Source: Pseudomonas sp. TH15 (GTDB lineage Bacteria > Pseudomonadota > Gammaproteobacteria > Pseudomonadales > Pseudomonadaceae). From it: DNA of 64,000 bases. Both the position numbers and the translations under genes were made by a program. The DNA is taken from NCBI RefSeq assembly GCF_016651105.1, contig NZ_JAEKEL010000001.1, forward strand, positions 2,284,001 through 2,348,000, read 5' to 3'. The notes under the pieces were generated by a model. The model did no database searches, was not told where the DNA came from, and saw nothing but the letters and a program-made list of their open reading frames with translations. Shown piece after piece: positions 1 through 8,351 of the stretch (its first letter is position 1; each line of letters begins with the position of its first letter).

Positions 1-126
1 GGCGACGATATCCAACTGACCTTCGCCGGCACCGACGGCTTTCAGCGGTTCGGCGGCCTGGATACTGGCACTGGCCAGCAGTGCGGTGGTGATTGCACTG
101 AGCAGTGCGGTCTTGTGCACGAACAT
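1..126 (-). CDS. Periplasmic solute-binding protein of a polyamine-type ABC transporter (N-terminal part only)
   Basis: Only the first 42 codons lie in the window; the gene runs off the left edge. The start is ATG at 126 with AGAGGG upstream. The residues form a Sec signal peptide (MFVHKTALL, a hydrophobic core rich in Ala/Leu, then a cleavage site near SIQAA) followed by a mature start AEPLKAVGAGEGQLDIVA. That mature start resembles YdcS-like polyamine-binding proteins. It lies directly downstream of a gamma-aminobutyraldehyde dehydrogenase on the same strand, like the pairing of the putrescine uptake and catabolism genes ydcS and ydcW in enterics. The role is inferred from this context and a short N-terminus. 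Confidence 0.6.
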   Translation of the reverse strand, partial: MFVHKTALLSAITTALLASASIQAAEPLKAVGAGEGQLDIVA

Positions 127-208
127 GGGGTTTCCCTCTTCTTTAATTATGGTCGGGGCAGTTGTGAACGTGGTGAAGCGTGCCGTTTTCGGCTTGTTGT
201 TAGCGTAG

Positions 209-1696
209 TCAGAGATGCTGGCCGTGGCGGGCCATGATGTGCCGCACCACGCTGTAGTCCTGAAGCGAATCGCTGGATAAGTCTTTGCCGTAGCCCGAAC
301 GTTTCAGGCCGCCATGGGGCATTTCGCTGACCAGCATGAAATGGCTGTTGATCCAGGTGCAGCCGTACTGAAGGCGCGCCGCGACCTGCATGGCTTTGTC
401 GAGGTTCTGGGTCCAGACCGAAGAGGCGAGGCCGTATTCCGAGTCGTTAGCCCAGTCCACGGCTTGTGCCAGTTCATCAAAACGGGTCACGGTGACCACC
501 GGCCCGAACACTTCGCGCTGGACGATTTCATCGCTCTGTTTGCAGCCGGCCAGCAGCGTCGGCTGGTAATAGAAGCCGGCGCCGGAATGCACGGCCGCGC
601 CAGTAACGCGTTCAATGTGCGGCTGGCCGAGGGCGCGCTCGACGAAACTGGCCACGCGGTCGCGCTGGCGGGTGCTGATCAGCGGGCCGATTTCATTGTC
701 GGCGTCGCGTTTACCGGCGAAGCGCAGGCTGCTGACGGCTGCGCCAAGTTCGGCTACCAAACGGTCATGAATTCCGGCCTGTGCATAAATCCGGCATGCG
801 GCGGTGCAGTCCTGGCCAGCATTGTAATAGCCGTAGGTGCGCACACCGTCGACCACCGCTTGAATGTCCGCGTCGTTGCAGACGATCACCGGGGCTTTTC
901 CGCCGAGTTCGAGGTGCGTGCGTTTGAGGGTTTTCGCCGCGGCCTGGAGGATTTTTTGCCCGGTGACGATATCGCCGGTCAGCGAGACCATGCGCACTTT
1001 CGGGTGGCTGACCAAATGGCTGCCAACGCCTTCACCACCACCGCAGATGATGTTGATCACCCCGCGCGGCAGGATTTCGGCCAGCGCTGGCGCCAGGGCG
1101 AGGATCGACAGCGGCGTATGTTCGGAGGGCTTGAATACCAGGGTGTTGCCGGCGGCCAGGGCCGGGGCGATTTTCCACGCGGCCATCATGATCGGGTAGT
1201 TCCACGGCGCGATGGACGCGACGACCCCGATAGGATCGCGGCGGACCATGCTGGTGTAACCCGGCAGGTATTCGCCGCTGAGCTGACCGGTCTGGCAGCG
1301 CACGGCGCCAGCGAAGAAACGGAACACATCGACTGTGGCGCTCAGGTCGTCCTGACGGGCCAAGTGCAACGGCTTGCCGCAGTTCAGGGATTCGAGGCGG
1401 GCGAGCAGGTCGGCGTTTTTTTCGATGGCGTTGGCGATGTCCAGCAACAGATTCGAACGTTGCTGCGGCGTGGTGCGCGACCAACTGGCGAAGGCGCGGT
1501 GGGCGGCGAGAATCGCAGCTTCGACTTGCTCGGTGCTGGCTTCGGCGATGTGGGTCAGTACTTCGCCGGTGGCCGGGTTGAGGATCGGTTCGACAAAGCC
1601 CTGGCCCGCGACCAATTCGCCATCGATCAACAACGCGGTGAACAACGGGGTCTGCGCGCCAGCCATTTTTCGGGTTCTCTTTTCTTGTGTGGCCAT
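209..1696 (-). CDS. patD: Gamma-aminobutyraldehyde dehydrogenase (YdcW/PatD family)
   Basis: NAD-dependent aldehyde dehydrogenase of 495 residues, predicted to oxidise 4-aminobutanal from putrescine to GABA in the cytoplasm. The sequence tracks E. coli YdcW closely: RRDPIGVVASIAPWNYP, the nucleotide-binding region around KPSEHTPL, the general base glutamate in HLELGGKAP and the catalytic cysteine in YNAGQDCTAACRIYAQ. The ATG at 1696 is preceded by GGGAG at proper spacing. It gives about 20 residues more than the enteric enzyme; a second ATG at codon 11 has a poorer ribosome site. It is followed by a polyamine-type binding protein and preceded by a LysR regulator on the same strand. Confidence 0.88.
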   Translation of the reverse strand: MATQEKRTRKMAGAQTPLFTALLIDGELVAGQGFVEPILNPATGEVLTHIAEASTEQVEAAILAAHRAFASWSRTTPQQRSNLLLDIANAIEKNADLLARLESLNCGKPLHLARQDDLSATVDVFRFFAGAVRCQTGQLSGEYLPGYTSMVRRDPIGVVASIAPWNYPIMMAAWKIAPALAAGNTLVFKPSEHTPLSILALAPALAEILPRGVINIICGGGEGVGSHLVSHPKVRMVSLTGDIVTGQKILQAAAKTLKRTHLELGGKAPVIVCNDADIQAVVDGVRTYGYYNAGQDCTAACRIYAQAGIHDRLVAELGAAVSSLRFAGKRDADNEIGPLISTRQRDRVASFVERALGQPHIERVTGAAVHSGAGFYYQPTLLAGCKQSDEIVQREVFGPVVTVTRFDELAQAVDWANDSEYGLASSVWTQNLDKAMQVAARLQYGCTWINSHFMLVSEMPHGGLKRSGYGKDLSSDSLQDYSVVRHIMARHGQHL

Positions 1697-1798
1697 GGTG
1701 CTCCCAGCGACTGGGGCACGGCCGTCTTATGTCGATGTCACAAGACTAGTGCGCGGGCCCGAGGTCGACAAATACTAAATACTGAAGGTGACGTTCGA

Positions 1799-2713
1799 TT
1801 AAATAGATGGCTTGCGCCCGCCGTGGGGTTGTTCCCGGGCGACGGTCAGGAACGGGTCGACCAGCGCCGGCCGGGCGGTGCCGCGACGCCAGGCCAGGCC
1901 GACGTCGAGGGTCTGGCTGAGGTCGGCAATCGGCCGGGCTTCGATGATGTCGCCCTCCAGTGACCAGGGGCGGTAGGTCATGTCGGGCTGGATCGACACG
2001 CCCAGTCCCGCCGCCACCAGGCTTCGCACGGCTTCCGTCGACGCAGTTCTCAAGGTGATGCGCGGTTGCAGCGAGGCTGCTGACCACATGCGCTGGGCGT
2101 TGCGGTCCATTTCATCGACGTTCAACTGAATCAGAGGTTCGCGGGCCACGTCAGCGAGGTTGATGCTGTCGTGTTCCAGCAACGGATGCTGCGCCGGCAG
2201 CCACAAGCGGTGGGGCGAGTGGGTCAGCACTTCGGTCTGCAAGGCGTGGCGGTCTTCGAGATTGGAAAGGATCAGCACGCCGACATCAATCTCGCCGCTG
2301 ACCAGCAAATGCTCGATGTAAGGGCGCTCATCCTCCATCACCCGAATCTCGACGTTGGGGTAGGCGCGCTGGAATCGGGTGAGCAGATCCGCCAGGTAAT
2401 AACCGGCAACGAGGCTGGTCACGCCGACGATCAACTGCCCGGCCACTTGGTCGGTGCTTTGCTGAAGGCTGCGCTTGGCGTTGTCCACCGTCGCCAGAAT
2501 CAAGTGCGCCTGGCGCAGGAATTGATGGCCCTGGTGGGTCAGGGTCATGCCCTTGGCGTGGCGGTTGAACAGGCTGACGCCGATTTCCTGCTCCAGTTGC
2601 TGGATCGCCAGAGTCAGGGTGGACTGGGAAATAAACGCGGTTTGCGCGGCGGCGGAGATCGAACCGGTCTCGGCCACAGCGATGAAATGACGGATCTGAC
2701 GCAAAGTCATCAT
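1799..2713 (-). CDS. LysR-type transcriptional regulator
   Basis: 304-residue LysR-type regulator. The N-terminal winged helix-turn-helix is clear (LRQIRHFIAVAETGSISAAA, then SQSTLTLAIQQLEQEIGVSLF and the wing region GMTLTHQGHQFL), followed by the usual effector-binding alpha/beta domain. The frame is open upstream to 2911, but the family normally starts at the (M)MTLRQI codon pair, so I place the start at 2713 (2710 is also possible). No strong Shine-Dalgarno is visible. It lies 102 bp upstream of patD in the same direction, so control of the polyamine genes is a reasonable guess, not shown. Confidence 0.85.
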   Translation of the reverse strand: MMTLRQIRHFIAVAETGSISAAAQTAFISQSTLTLAIQQLEQEIGVSLFNRHAKGMTLTHQGHQFLRQAHLILATVDNAKRSLQQSTDQVAGQLIVGVTSLVAGYYLADLLTRFQRAYPNVEIRVMEDERPYIEHLLVSGEIDVGVLILSNLEDRHALQTEVLTHSPHRLWLPAQHPLLEHDSINLADVAREPLIQLNVDEMDRNAQRMWSAASLQPRITLRTASTEAVRSLVAAGLGVSIQPDMTYRPWSLEGDIIEARPIADLSQTLDVGLAWRRGTARPALVDPFLTVAREQPHGGRKPSI

Positions 2714-2911
2714 GGGAACAGTACCCGGTGGGCGGTTTTTATAGATTTGTTCGAGTGTATATCTTTTTAATCGATGGCCCAGCCTGACGCCTCGGCGAGT
2801 CGCAAGGGCCGAGCAACATCTGGAAGCACTCTCGCGGGCAGGCACCGGGCACTTTCGATCTAGGCTGAGGGCCTGAATCATCCGGTTATCCCGAATTCGT
2901 GGAGGCAGCAA

Positions 2912-3631
2912 ATGAACACCCGTGGATTGCTCGATCAGCTACTCAAATCCGGCCAGGACCTGTTGAAGGACAAGGCCGGCGGTCATCAGAACAAGTCATC
3001 CGGCGGTGGATTGGGTGGTTTGCTTGGCGGCAGCGGTGGCTCGGGCGGCCTCGGCAGCTTGCTCTCGGGGGCGGGGGGCGGTGCTTTGGCGGCCGGTGCA
3101 ATGGGCCTGTTGCTCGGTAGCAAGAAGGGGCGCAGTGTCGGCGGCAAGGTCCTGACCTATGGCGGTCTCGCGGCGTTGGGCGTGATTGCCTACAAGGCTT
3201 TTGGCAACTGGCAAGCCCAGCAGGGCACGGCACCGAAGGCTGAGCCGCAAACCATCGACCGCTTGCCGGCGGCGCAGGTTGAACAACACAGCCAGGCGAT
3301 TCTCAAGGCGCTGGTAGCCGCGGCCAAAGCCGATGGCCACGTCGATGAGCGTGAGCGCGCATTGATCGAAGGTGAATTCACCAAGCTCGATAACGACCAG
3401 GAACTGCAGCACTGGCTGCACACCGAACTCAACAAGCCCCTCGACCCAAGCGACGTCGCCCGCGCCGCCAGCACTCCGGAAATGGCCGCCGAGATGTATA
3501 TCGCCAGTGTGATGCTGGTGGATGAGGAGAGCTTCATGGAAAAGTCCTACCTCGATGAACTGGCACGGCAGTTGAAGCTGGAGCCGGGGTTGAAGGCTGA
3601 GCTGGAGAAACAGGTGCGCCAGTTGGGCTGA
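2912..3631 (+). CDS. DUF533 / YebE-like inner-membrane protein with a TerB-like C-terminal domain
   Basis: 239 residues, ATG at 2912 preceded by GTGGAGGCAGCAA. After a short amphipathic start there is a Gly/Ser-rich stretch (roughly residues 28-70, GGLGGLLGGSGGSGGLG), one hydrophobic segment with small residues around GGLAALGVIAYKAF (about 85-100), then a helical TerB-like domain (about 125-239) with the acidic pattern AAAKADGHVDERERALIEG. This arrangement matches DUF533/YebE proteins, whose function is not known. It is monocistronic and convergent with the T6SS immunity-like gene that ends 18 bp away. Confidence 0.8.
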   Translation: MNTRGLLDQLLKSGQDLLKDKAGGHQNKSSGGGLGGLLGGSGGSGGLGSLLSGAGGGALAAGAMGLLLGSKKGRSVGGKVLTYGGLAALGVIAYKAFGNWQAQQGTAPKAEPQTIDRLPAAQVEQHSQAILKALVAAAKADGHVDERERALIEGEFTKLDNDQELQHWLHTELNKPLDPSDVARAASTPEMAAEMYIASVMLVDEESFMEKSYLDELARQLKLEPGLKAELEKQVRQLG

Positions 3632-3648
3632 AGCCTACCTCTACCTCT

Positions 3649-4878
3649 TCAGGGCCGATGCACATCATCAAAATCATCGGCCTTGGGGGTGGCAAATATA
3701 CCTTTCGCTTCTTGGGATCGGTAATACGCCTCAATTGTTAAAGATGGGTCAATACGTGCTTTAACAATGCATGGTTTTTGTTGCCATGGATATTCTTCGA
3801 GCTGCTTGCTCAGCGCTTTGGAGCCCGTTGCCAGCCAGGCTTTTTCCGATTGATCTCGCCATAGTCTTGGGTTACGTCCGGTTTTGGCATCGTGGGTCAC
3901 AGTGACGAGATCAAGATGACGACTTTGCTCAAGTACAGGAAGGTCAGGTAGCGGTTGCGTGACATCCATGTAACGTTGCAGGCAATCCCAGAAAGCCAGT
4001 GCATTTGGCTGGTCGAGACCCAAGGCATGTACCTTGGTGGCTAGGCATACCTTGTTGTCGGTATAGCGGTGGTGCAGCCACAGGGCGTAGTCGTGGGAAC
4101 CGTAACCGCTAGGTAGAATCTGCAGCACAGGATCGAACTCTTCGAAGGGGGCAACAAAGAGTTTACGGAAACGACGCTTGAAACGGAGCATTCCGTCGAG
4201 GCGATTGAACTCGCTTCCGTCGTGGGTGCTTATTCTACCGTACAGCCATAGCAGGCTATCAGTCCCGATAGTTGCTACGAAATAAAGAAATGTGTCTAGC
4301 CAGAGGCAAACTTGCATGCTGCCAGTTCCAAAAAGTGAACCATATCTCCATAAAACGATACCGGCGAAAATCACGAAACCGCCGATTTGGATCTGATGCA
4401 CCAGTTTTTTGCCGCTCATGAATAGCGCAAGTGAAATATACATGGCAGCCACGATAGCTATGCATCCAATTAACATATAAAACGCATTAACATCGCTTCT
4501 CCCTGTGTCGGGGACGAACTCAATGACTATTCCGAGTCCCCAAACAGCTGATACGAAACAGATACAAATTAATTTAAGTATAAATAGTAGGTGTGGAATC
4601 TTAGTGGTGCTTTGAAATTGCCAGCGCTTCGCGTTGCAGTATATATTTTCGGTGTTTCCCGCCTCCCGCTGTCGGCTATGTGCAGACTGCTCTTTATCCT
4701 CTAATTGGGCAGTAACTTCCATTTCTGGCTCTAGGTATGCGTAGTGACCAAAAGCAAGATGAGTATCAAAGGTGCCTGAACGATTGAGGTCTTGTGCCGA
4801 TTTGGGTGGTGGCAACGCTTCTTGGTTGGTGCTGTAATACGCGCTTACAGCATATGGGATATCCAATTTAAATGTCAC
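3649..4878 (-). CDS. Putative T6SS immunity-like membrane protein (DUF6708-like), paralogue I4
   Basis: 409 residues from a GTG at 4878. There is an N-terminal soluble stretch, three or four hydrophobic helices between about residues 95 and 215, then a cytoplasmic domain. The C-terminal signature ALAFWDCLQRYMDVTQPLP, RHLDLVTVTHD and KTGRNPRLW is shared with the interrupted gene at 8352-9415, so the two are paralogues. The GTG has a weak ribosome site. A better start, ATG at 4923, directly abuts the TAA of the effector tail upstream but is out of frame because of a five-C run at 4911-4915; with four Cs the frame would join and add 15 residues. The immunity role is inferred from position and membrane topology. 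Confidence 0.65.
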   Translation of the reverse strand: MTFKLDIPYAVSAYYSTNQEALPPPKSAQDLNRSGTFDTHLAFGHYAYLEPEMEVTAQLEDKEQSAHSRQREAGNTENIYCNAKRWQFQSTTKIPHLLFILKLICICFVSAVWGLGIVIEFVPDTGRSDVNAFYMLIGCIAIVAAMYISLALFMSGKKLVHQIQIGGFVIFAGIVLWRYGSLFGTGSMQVCLWLDTFLYFVATIGTDSLLWLYGRISTHDGSEFNRLDGMLRFKRRFRKLFVAPFEEFDPVLQILPSGYGSHDYALWLHHRYTDNKVCLATKVHALGLDQPNALAFWDCLQRYMDVTQPLPDLPVLEQSRHLDLVTVTHDAKTGRNPRLWRDQSEKAWLATGSKALSKQLEEYPWQQKPCIVKARIDPSLTIEAYYRSQEAKGIFATPKADDFDDVHRP

Positions 4879-4923
4879 ACGGGGAGCTCAGTGGTTTCAA
4901 TTTGCCAATAGGGGGTGTTTCAT

Positions 4924-5227
4924 TTACTGGCAGATTGTCTGGCGGTAGTCGACGGTTTGACGGTGAAAATTCTGACCATTTTTTAGGGTTGGGCTGGGCT
5001 GGAGTAAAATCAAGTGCTCGCCTTGCTGATCTGAGCTTAGTTGAAAATTAGCACTAATTTTTAAACCTTGAGTTGCGCGTACATTGTAACGATCTAGGGG
5101 GCTTAGCTGAATTATGGGTAGGCTTGCGGGGACGATGTAAAGCACGCTAGTCGAGTCCAACGAAAGCGCTGCTACCTTAGGCGCTGCCAGGATCATCAGA
5201 GTGCTCCAATAAACGGAATGCCCTGCG
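4924..5227 (-). pseudogene. C-terminal remnant of a VasX-type T6SS effector (E3 tail)
   Basis: About 95 codons with no plausible start of their own. The residues VLYIVPASLPIIQLSPL and ISANFQLSSDQQGEHLILLQ line up by pattern with the last part of the intact effector (LELYLDTPQ, then VRAQFTLKSATEIRYFPAP). I therefore read this as the tail of a second effector that lost its body. It begins where the duplicated immunity fragment ends (about 5225), so the junction looks recombinational. Its TAA stop (4924-4926) is immediately followed by an ATG for the next immunity gene. Similarity is weak and judged by eye. Confidence 0.5.
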
Positions 5228-5411
5228 TCATCTGCCATGAGAATACTTGAGATTTTCCTCCGCCGAAATCCTGATATGTCTCGTTGAGTTCACTCACGTA
5301 AGGGCTGTGTGGCAATGCCTCTGTCGGAAGAGGTAGCGGTGCCAGGTACGTCGTATTGCCAGAGGGGAACTGTTCGACATCTCCTGCGTTGTGCAATTTT
5401 ATTGCTGTCAT
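5196..5411 (-). pseudogene. Truncated duplicate of the start of immunity-like gene I3
   Basis: 71 codons beginning MTAIKLHNAGDVEQFPSG. The first ~63 residues are nearly identical to the start of the intact gene just upstream (5466-6584); after FSWQMT the sequence changes to QGIPFIGAL and stops. The break coincides with the edge of the 232-bp direct repeat, and effector-tail sequence follows in another frame. It has no transmembrane or cytoplasmic domain, so it is very unlikely to be functional. Confidence 0.7.
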
Positions 5412-5456
5412 ATCGATCGGTTCGATTTCAAATTTTAGACATGCGAAGTCAATTCC
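5225..5456. repeat. Direct repeat copy A (~232 bp) in the immunity cassette array
   Basis: Aligns without a gap for ~190 bp to 6398-6590 with about seven substitutions, then through a short divergent patch to 6632. It covers the first ~60 codons of the immunity gene and a few codons of the effector tail before it. The two copies lie 1173 bp apart in the same orientation. Confidence 0.85.
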
Positions 5457-5465
5457 AGAGCCGCC

Positions 5466-6584
5466 TCACGAACGCCCGGACTTTCGCTCATGACCTCCGG
5501 CAGCATTTTTTTCGCGCTGATAAACCTCTGCAAAAATCTCTGTGATCGCGCGCAATGGCGTGCGCTGTTTCTGTTCTTTGACGTATTTGCTCAGACGAAT
5601 CAGTTCCTCGCTTGGCTTCGCCCATTGCTCCTCGGGGATCGATTCTGACCATGCTTGCATGGCCTCAGGCAGTTTTTTGCGGCCGACCTTGGCGATGCGC
5701 CGCACTTCCCATTCGACGAGGCGGTTGGGCAAAGTCCAGAACGTCATGATGTGGTAGAGGTACCAGAAAAAGGCATACACCCAGCCAACCTCTTTTTCAG
5801 CAATCCTGCGGTGCAGGCGCCTGCGGGCGTTGCGGAAGGTGTGCATGCCTTCATGAGCAGGATCGTCAGAGCCTTGTAAATCCATTGGGTCTTGAATGCT
5901 TTTGAGGTCGTGAACTTCGTATTCCATGTAGGCGCGGACGGCTTCCCAATGGGCAATGGCCAGCGGCATCCCACCGCACATGAACTCGATGCTGACCAGT
6001 TGCCCTTTATGGTGAATCCCCATGCCCATACCGTACTGACGCCGGACGCCGTACTGTGAGGCGCCTTGAGCCTGAACCACCCAGGCAGAGAGTGATTCCC
6101 AGGGGGCGAAGATTGGAGCCTCTGCGCCTGTGGGCATGAAGCAGACTTCTCGGCGTTGGCGATTGAAACGGGTGGGGATGACTTCTGTGAATTTGTTGTG
6201 TTGGTAGATCCACACCGCTAACCCAACAGTAAGTCCACCTATGAACATACAGATGGCTGGTTTTCGGGCCGTGATAAAAAGGTCTTTACTAAACTCCATT
6301 ACCTCAGTCAGCGCAAAACCACTTGAGGCAGCAATTAGTCCAACAATTAAAGGGATGCCTAAAATCATCAAGAACGCAGCAGTAAAAGGGCCGCCCAGCG
6401 TCATCTGCCATGAAAATACTTGAGGTTTTCCTCCGCCGAAGTCCAGATATGTCTCGTTGAGCTCGCTCACGTAAGGGCTGTGTGGCAATGCCTCTGTTGG
6501 AAGAGGTAGCGGTGCCAGGTACGTCGTATTGCCAGAGGGGAACTGTTCGACATCTCCTGCGTTGTGCAATTTTATTGCTGTCAT
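5466..6584 (-). CDS. Putative T6SS immunity-like membrane protein, paralogue I3
   Basis: 372 residues from ATG at 6584; an upstream in-frame ATG at 6617 would give 383. I prefer 6584 because it overlaps the TGA of the preceding effector remnant as ATGA, typical of coupled effector-immunity pairs. There are two hydrophobic helix regions (about residues 63-90 and 105-125, LGIPLIVGLIAASSGFAL and ICMFIGGLTVGLAVWIY), then a cytoplasmic domain beginning FNRQRREVCF with the pattern APWESLSAWV, also seen in the broken gene at 7764-8263. It has a Lys/Arg-rich tail. No enzyme motif is visible. This is the only member of its subtype in the island with an intact frame. Confidence 0.65.
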   Translation of the reverse strand: MTAIKLHNAGDVEQFPSGNTTYLAPLPLPTEALPHSPYVSELNETYLDFGGGKPQVFSWQMTLGGPFTAAFLMILGIPLIVGLIAASSGFALTEVMEFSKDLFITARKPAICMFIGGLTVGLAVWIYQHNKFTEVIPTRFNRQRREVCFMPTGAEAPIFAPWESLSAWVVQAQGASQYGVRRQYGMGMGIHHKGQLVSIEFMCGGMPLAIAHWEAVRAYMEYEVHDLKSIQDPMDLQGSDDPAHEGMHTFRNARRRLHRRIAEKEVGWVYAFFWYLYHIMTFWTLPNRLVEWEVRRIAKVGRKKLPEAMQAWSESIPEEQWAKPSEELIRLSKYVKEQKQRTPLRAITEIFAEVYQREKNAAGGHERKSGRS

Positions 6585-6632
6585 ATCGATCGGTTCAAGC
6601 TCAAGATTTTTAGACATGCGAAGCCAATTCCA
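6398..6632. repeat. Direct repeat copy B (~235 bp) in the immunity cassette array
   Basis: Partner of 5225-5456. This copy contains the start of intact immunity gene I3 and the last codons of the broken effector upstream. The right ends of both copies read through the effector-tail codons GI-(G/D)-FACLK, so the repeat spans the effector-immunity junction. Confidence 0.85.
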
Positions 6633-7727
6633 ACATCAGGGGCTCTACTTGAAGCAGAGGCGCGTGAGGGGGCGGTGGAACTATCAATAGAAGGAAAAGC
6701 GCCACTGCTCCTTGGATCGACACGAATATAGTGCGTTCTCTGCTGAGCTATACCATTCGAACCTGTGCTTTGAATCGCTACAACCAGCATCAATTCCTCT
6801 TGAGATTTGCCGACAATTCGCTCCTCGGTCTCAGGGTAACCGACGCAGAGAACAATCTGCTGGTCTTCAATACGGCGGAGTCTCGCATCGACGGGCTCAC
6901 TAAGAATTTCCCAGCGCTCGATGGTCTGTCTGGCATCGACGAGGATCGTGTTGATACGGTACGCACCGATTTTTAACTGGTGACTGGGCTGACCTCCCAA
7001 CGGGGCTATTGAATGCAGCTGTATCAAGTCCGGGCAACAATAAATGTATGTCGCCGATCTTGGCTCTTAGCAGCAGGTTTTTCCACCAGGAGTCGTATTC
7101 CACACGACCGACCTGCACGGAAGGCGCCTGTACTATCGCTATCAAGGAGCTTTGGTAACCAGCAAGACTCAACGACTTGCGTTTGCTAGCGTCTTCTCCC
7201 CAAGGAGTACTTTGAAGCCATTGATCATGCGGCGTAGTGTTGTAGTAGTTGTAAACATAGTTCCCGCCCAACTCCAGCGCGGTAAACACAGCACCTGCCA
7301 GGTTTGCACGGAAAAATACACTTGATAAACGGACACCTGATGCAGCCCATGCAGCTGTTCGGACAGCCCCTTGCTCGGCCGCCAGCACGGTATAGTTTGA
7401 GTAAAGCGTGCTGCCGAGCCCATAGATATTACTTGCCAATAATCCACCTGAACCGGCCATCGACATGATCGCTCCAGCCTGAGCACCTTCATTTCCGCTT
7501 CTAACAGCTTGCTCCCAACTGCTTTGATAACCTACGAGACTTGCACCGGCAGCATATGCTCCGAATAGGTATGTCATTGATCCCAAGCCGACATGCAACT
7601 TACCCATCTGGACTTGAAGATGTGCAATCGCATGACTCTGCAATCCTTTCGCCAAAAGTGCGCTGCGAGCAGTCAGTGCCCAGCAGCTTTTCTGCATGTC
7701 CAGGCTTTTGCCCATTGGTAATCCCAC
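6581..7727 (-). pseudogene. C-terminal half of a VasX-type T6SS effector, frameshifted (E2 tail)
   Basis: The open frame from 7727 (a GTG, probably not a true start) encodes a hydrophobic, Ala/Gly-rich region with several membrane-spanning stretches, then TTPHDQWLQSTPWGED. That matches NTPLADWLSNGPFGSG in the intact effector after its last transmembrane helix. At about 6960-7030 the reading frame shifts, and the continuation (LKIGAYRINTILVDARQT, RWEILSEPVDARLRRI) runs in another frame to a TGA at 6581 that overlaps the ATG of immunity gene I3. The ~950-residue N-terminal part of a VasX protein is absent. It looks like a displaced effector tip left beside its immunity gene. Confidence 0.65.
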
Positions 7728-7763
7728 GCTGATAAGTATCTGGTTTTCAGAGTTTTCGAAGTT

Positions 7764-8263
7764 TTATACCAGAACTTCCAAGGCTGCATGACGCGTAAGG
7801 CCGCTATTAGGGCCGACCATTTCAAATTGATAGGAGGTCGCTGCTATTCCTTCCCAAGGGGTATGGTACAAGTCATCTTCGTGCTGGAAATAAACTTCTT
7901 GGGTGCGGCGATTGAATAATATTGGCAGTGGAAGAGGGCGAAGTGTTTCCCACATAAAGGGAGTAGAAACAGTAGTAGTGCAACCACTCCCGTTTCTAGA
8001 GCACTCTGCATGTCGCCGTTTAAAGCATTGAATATAGTCAAAAAGATAAATAGCAGGCCACCGACGCCCGCAAGGACTCCAGTGATCATTCCTCGGTAGG
8101 TCCCGTCCCCTGCGGCTATCGCCATGTAGTTTTCTTTTTGATCTTCAATGCTGAGTAAACTCATCGGAAGTTGTCCGGTGGGCTCGTCGGCGTGGAGAAT
8201 GCTGTATAGGTGGCTTTCGCTAAATTTAGAGTTTAATAGGGTTTTTATATCGTTAATATTCAC
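7764..8263 (-). pseudogene. Broken immunity-like membrane gene (I2)
   Basis: The ATG at 8263 opens a frame with an N-terminal soluble part and two hydrophobic helices (GVLAGVGGLLFIFLTIF, then a second ending VVALLLFLLP). Around 7930-7960 the frame shifts; the new frame carries ILFNRRTQEVYFQHEDDL and HTPWEGIAA, equivalent to FNRQRREVCF and APWESLSA of paralogue I3, and stops at 7764. The total is ~165 codons against 372 in I3, so most of the cytoplasmic domain is missing. Confidence 0.65.
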
Positions 8264-8351
8264 TGTCTAATCTTCGTCTATCTCAGTTGGGGCGGCAAAT
8301 ATAGCTCCAGCCACATACAAAGGATAACGGTTGCTGTTAATGCTGATAACA

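Noticed and set aside
314..1963. Plus-strand open frame of 549 codons
   Set aside because: It lies over patD and the LysR gene; its product has no domain pattern and consists of the His/Arg/Gly-rich residues typical of an antisense shadow in GC-rich DNA.
6900..7727. An independent small membrane-protein gene
   Set aside because: Its sequence matches the region after the last transmembrane helix of the intact effector, and the continuation lies in another frame, so it is an effector fragment.
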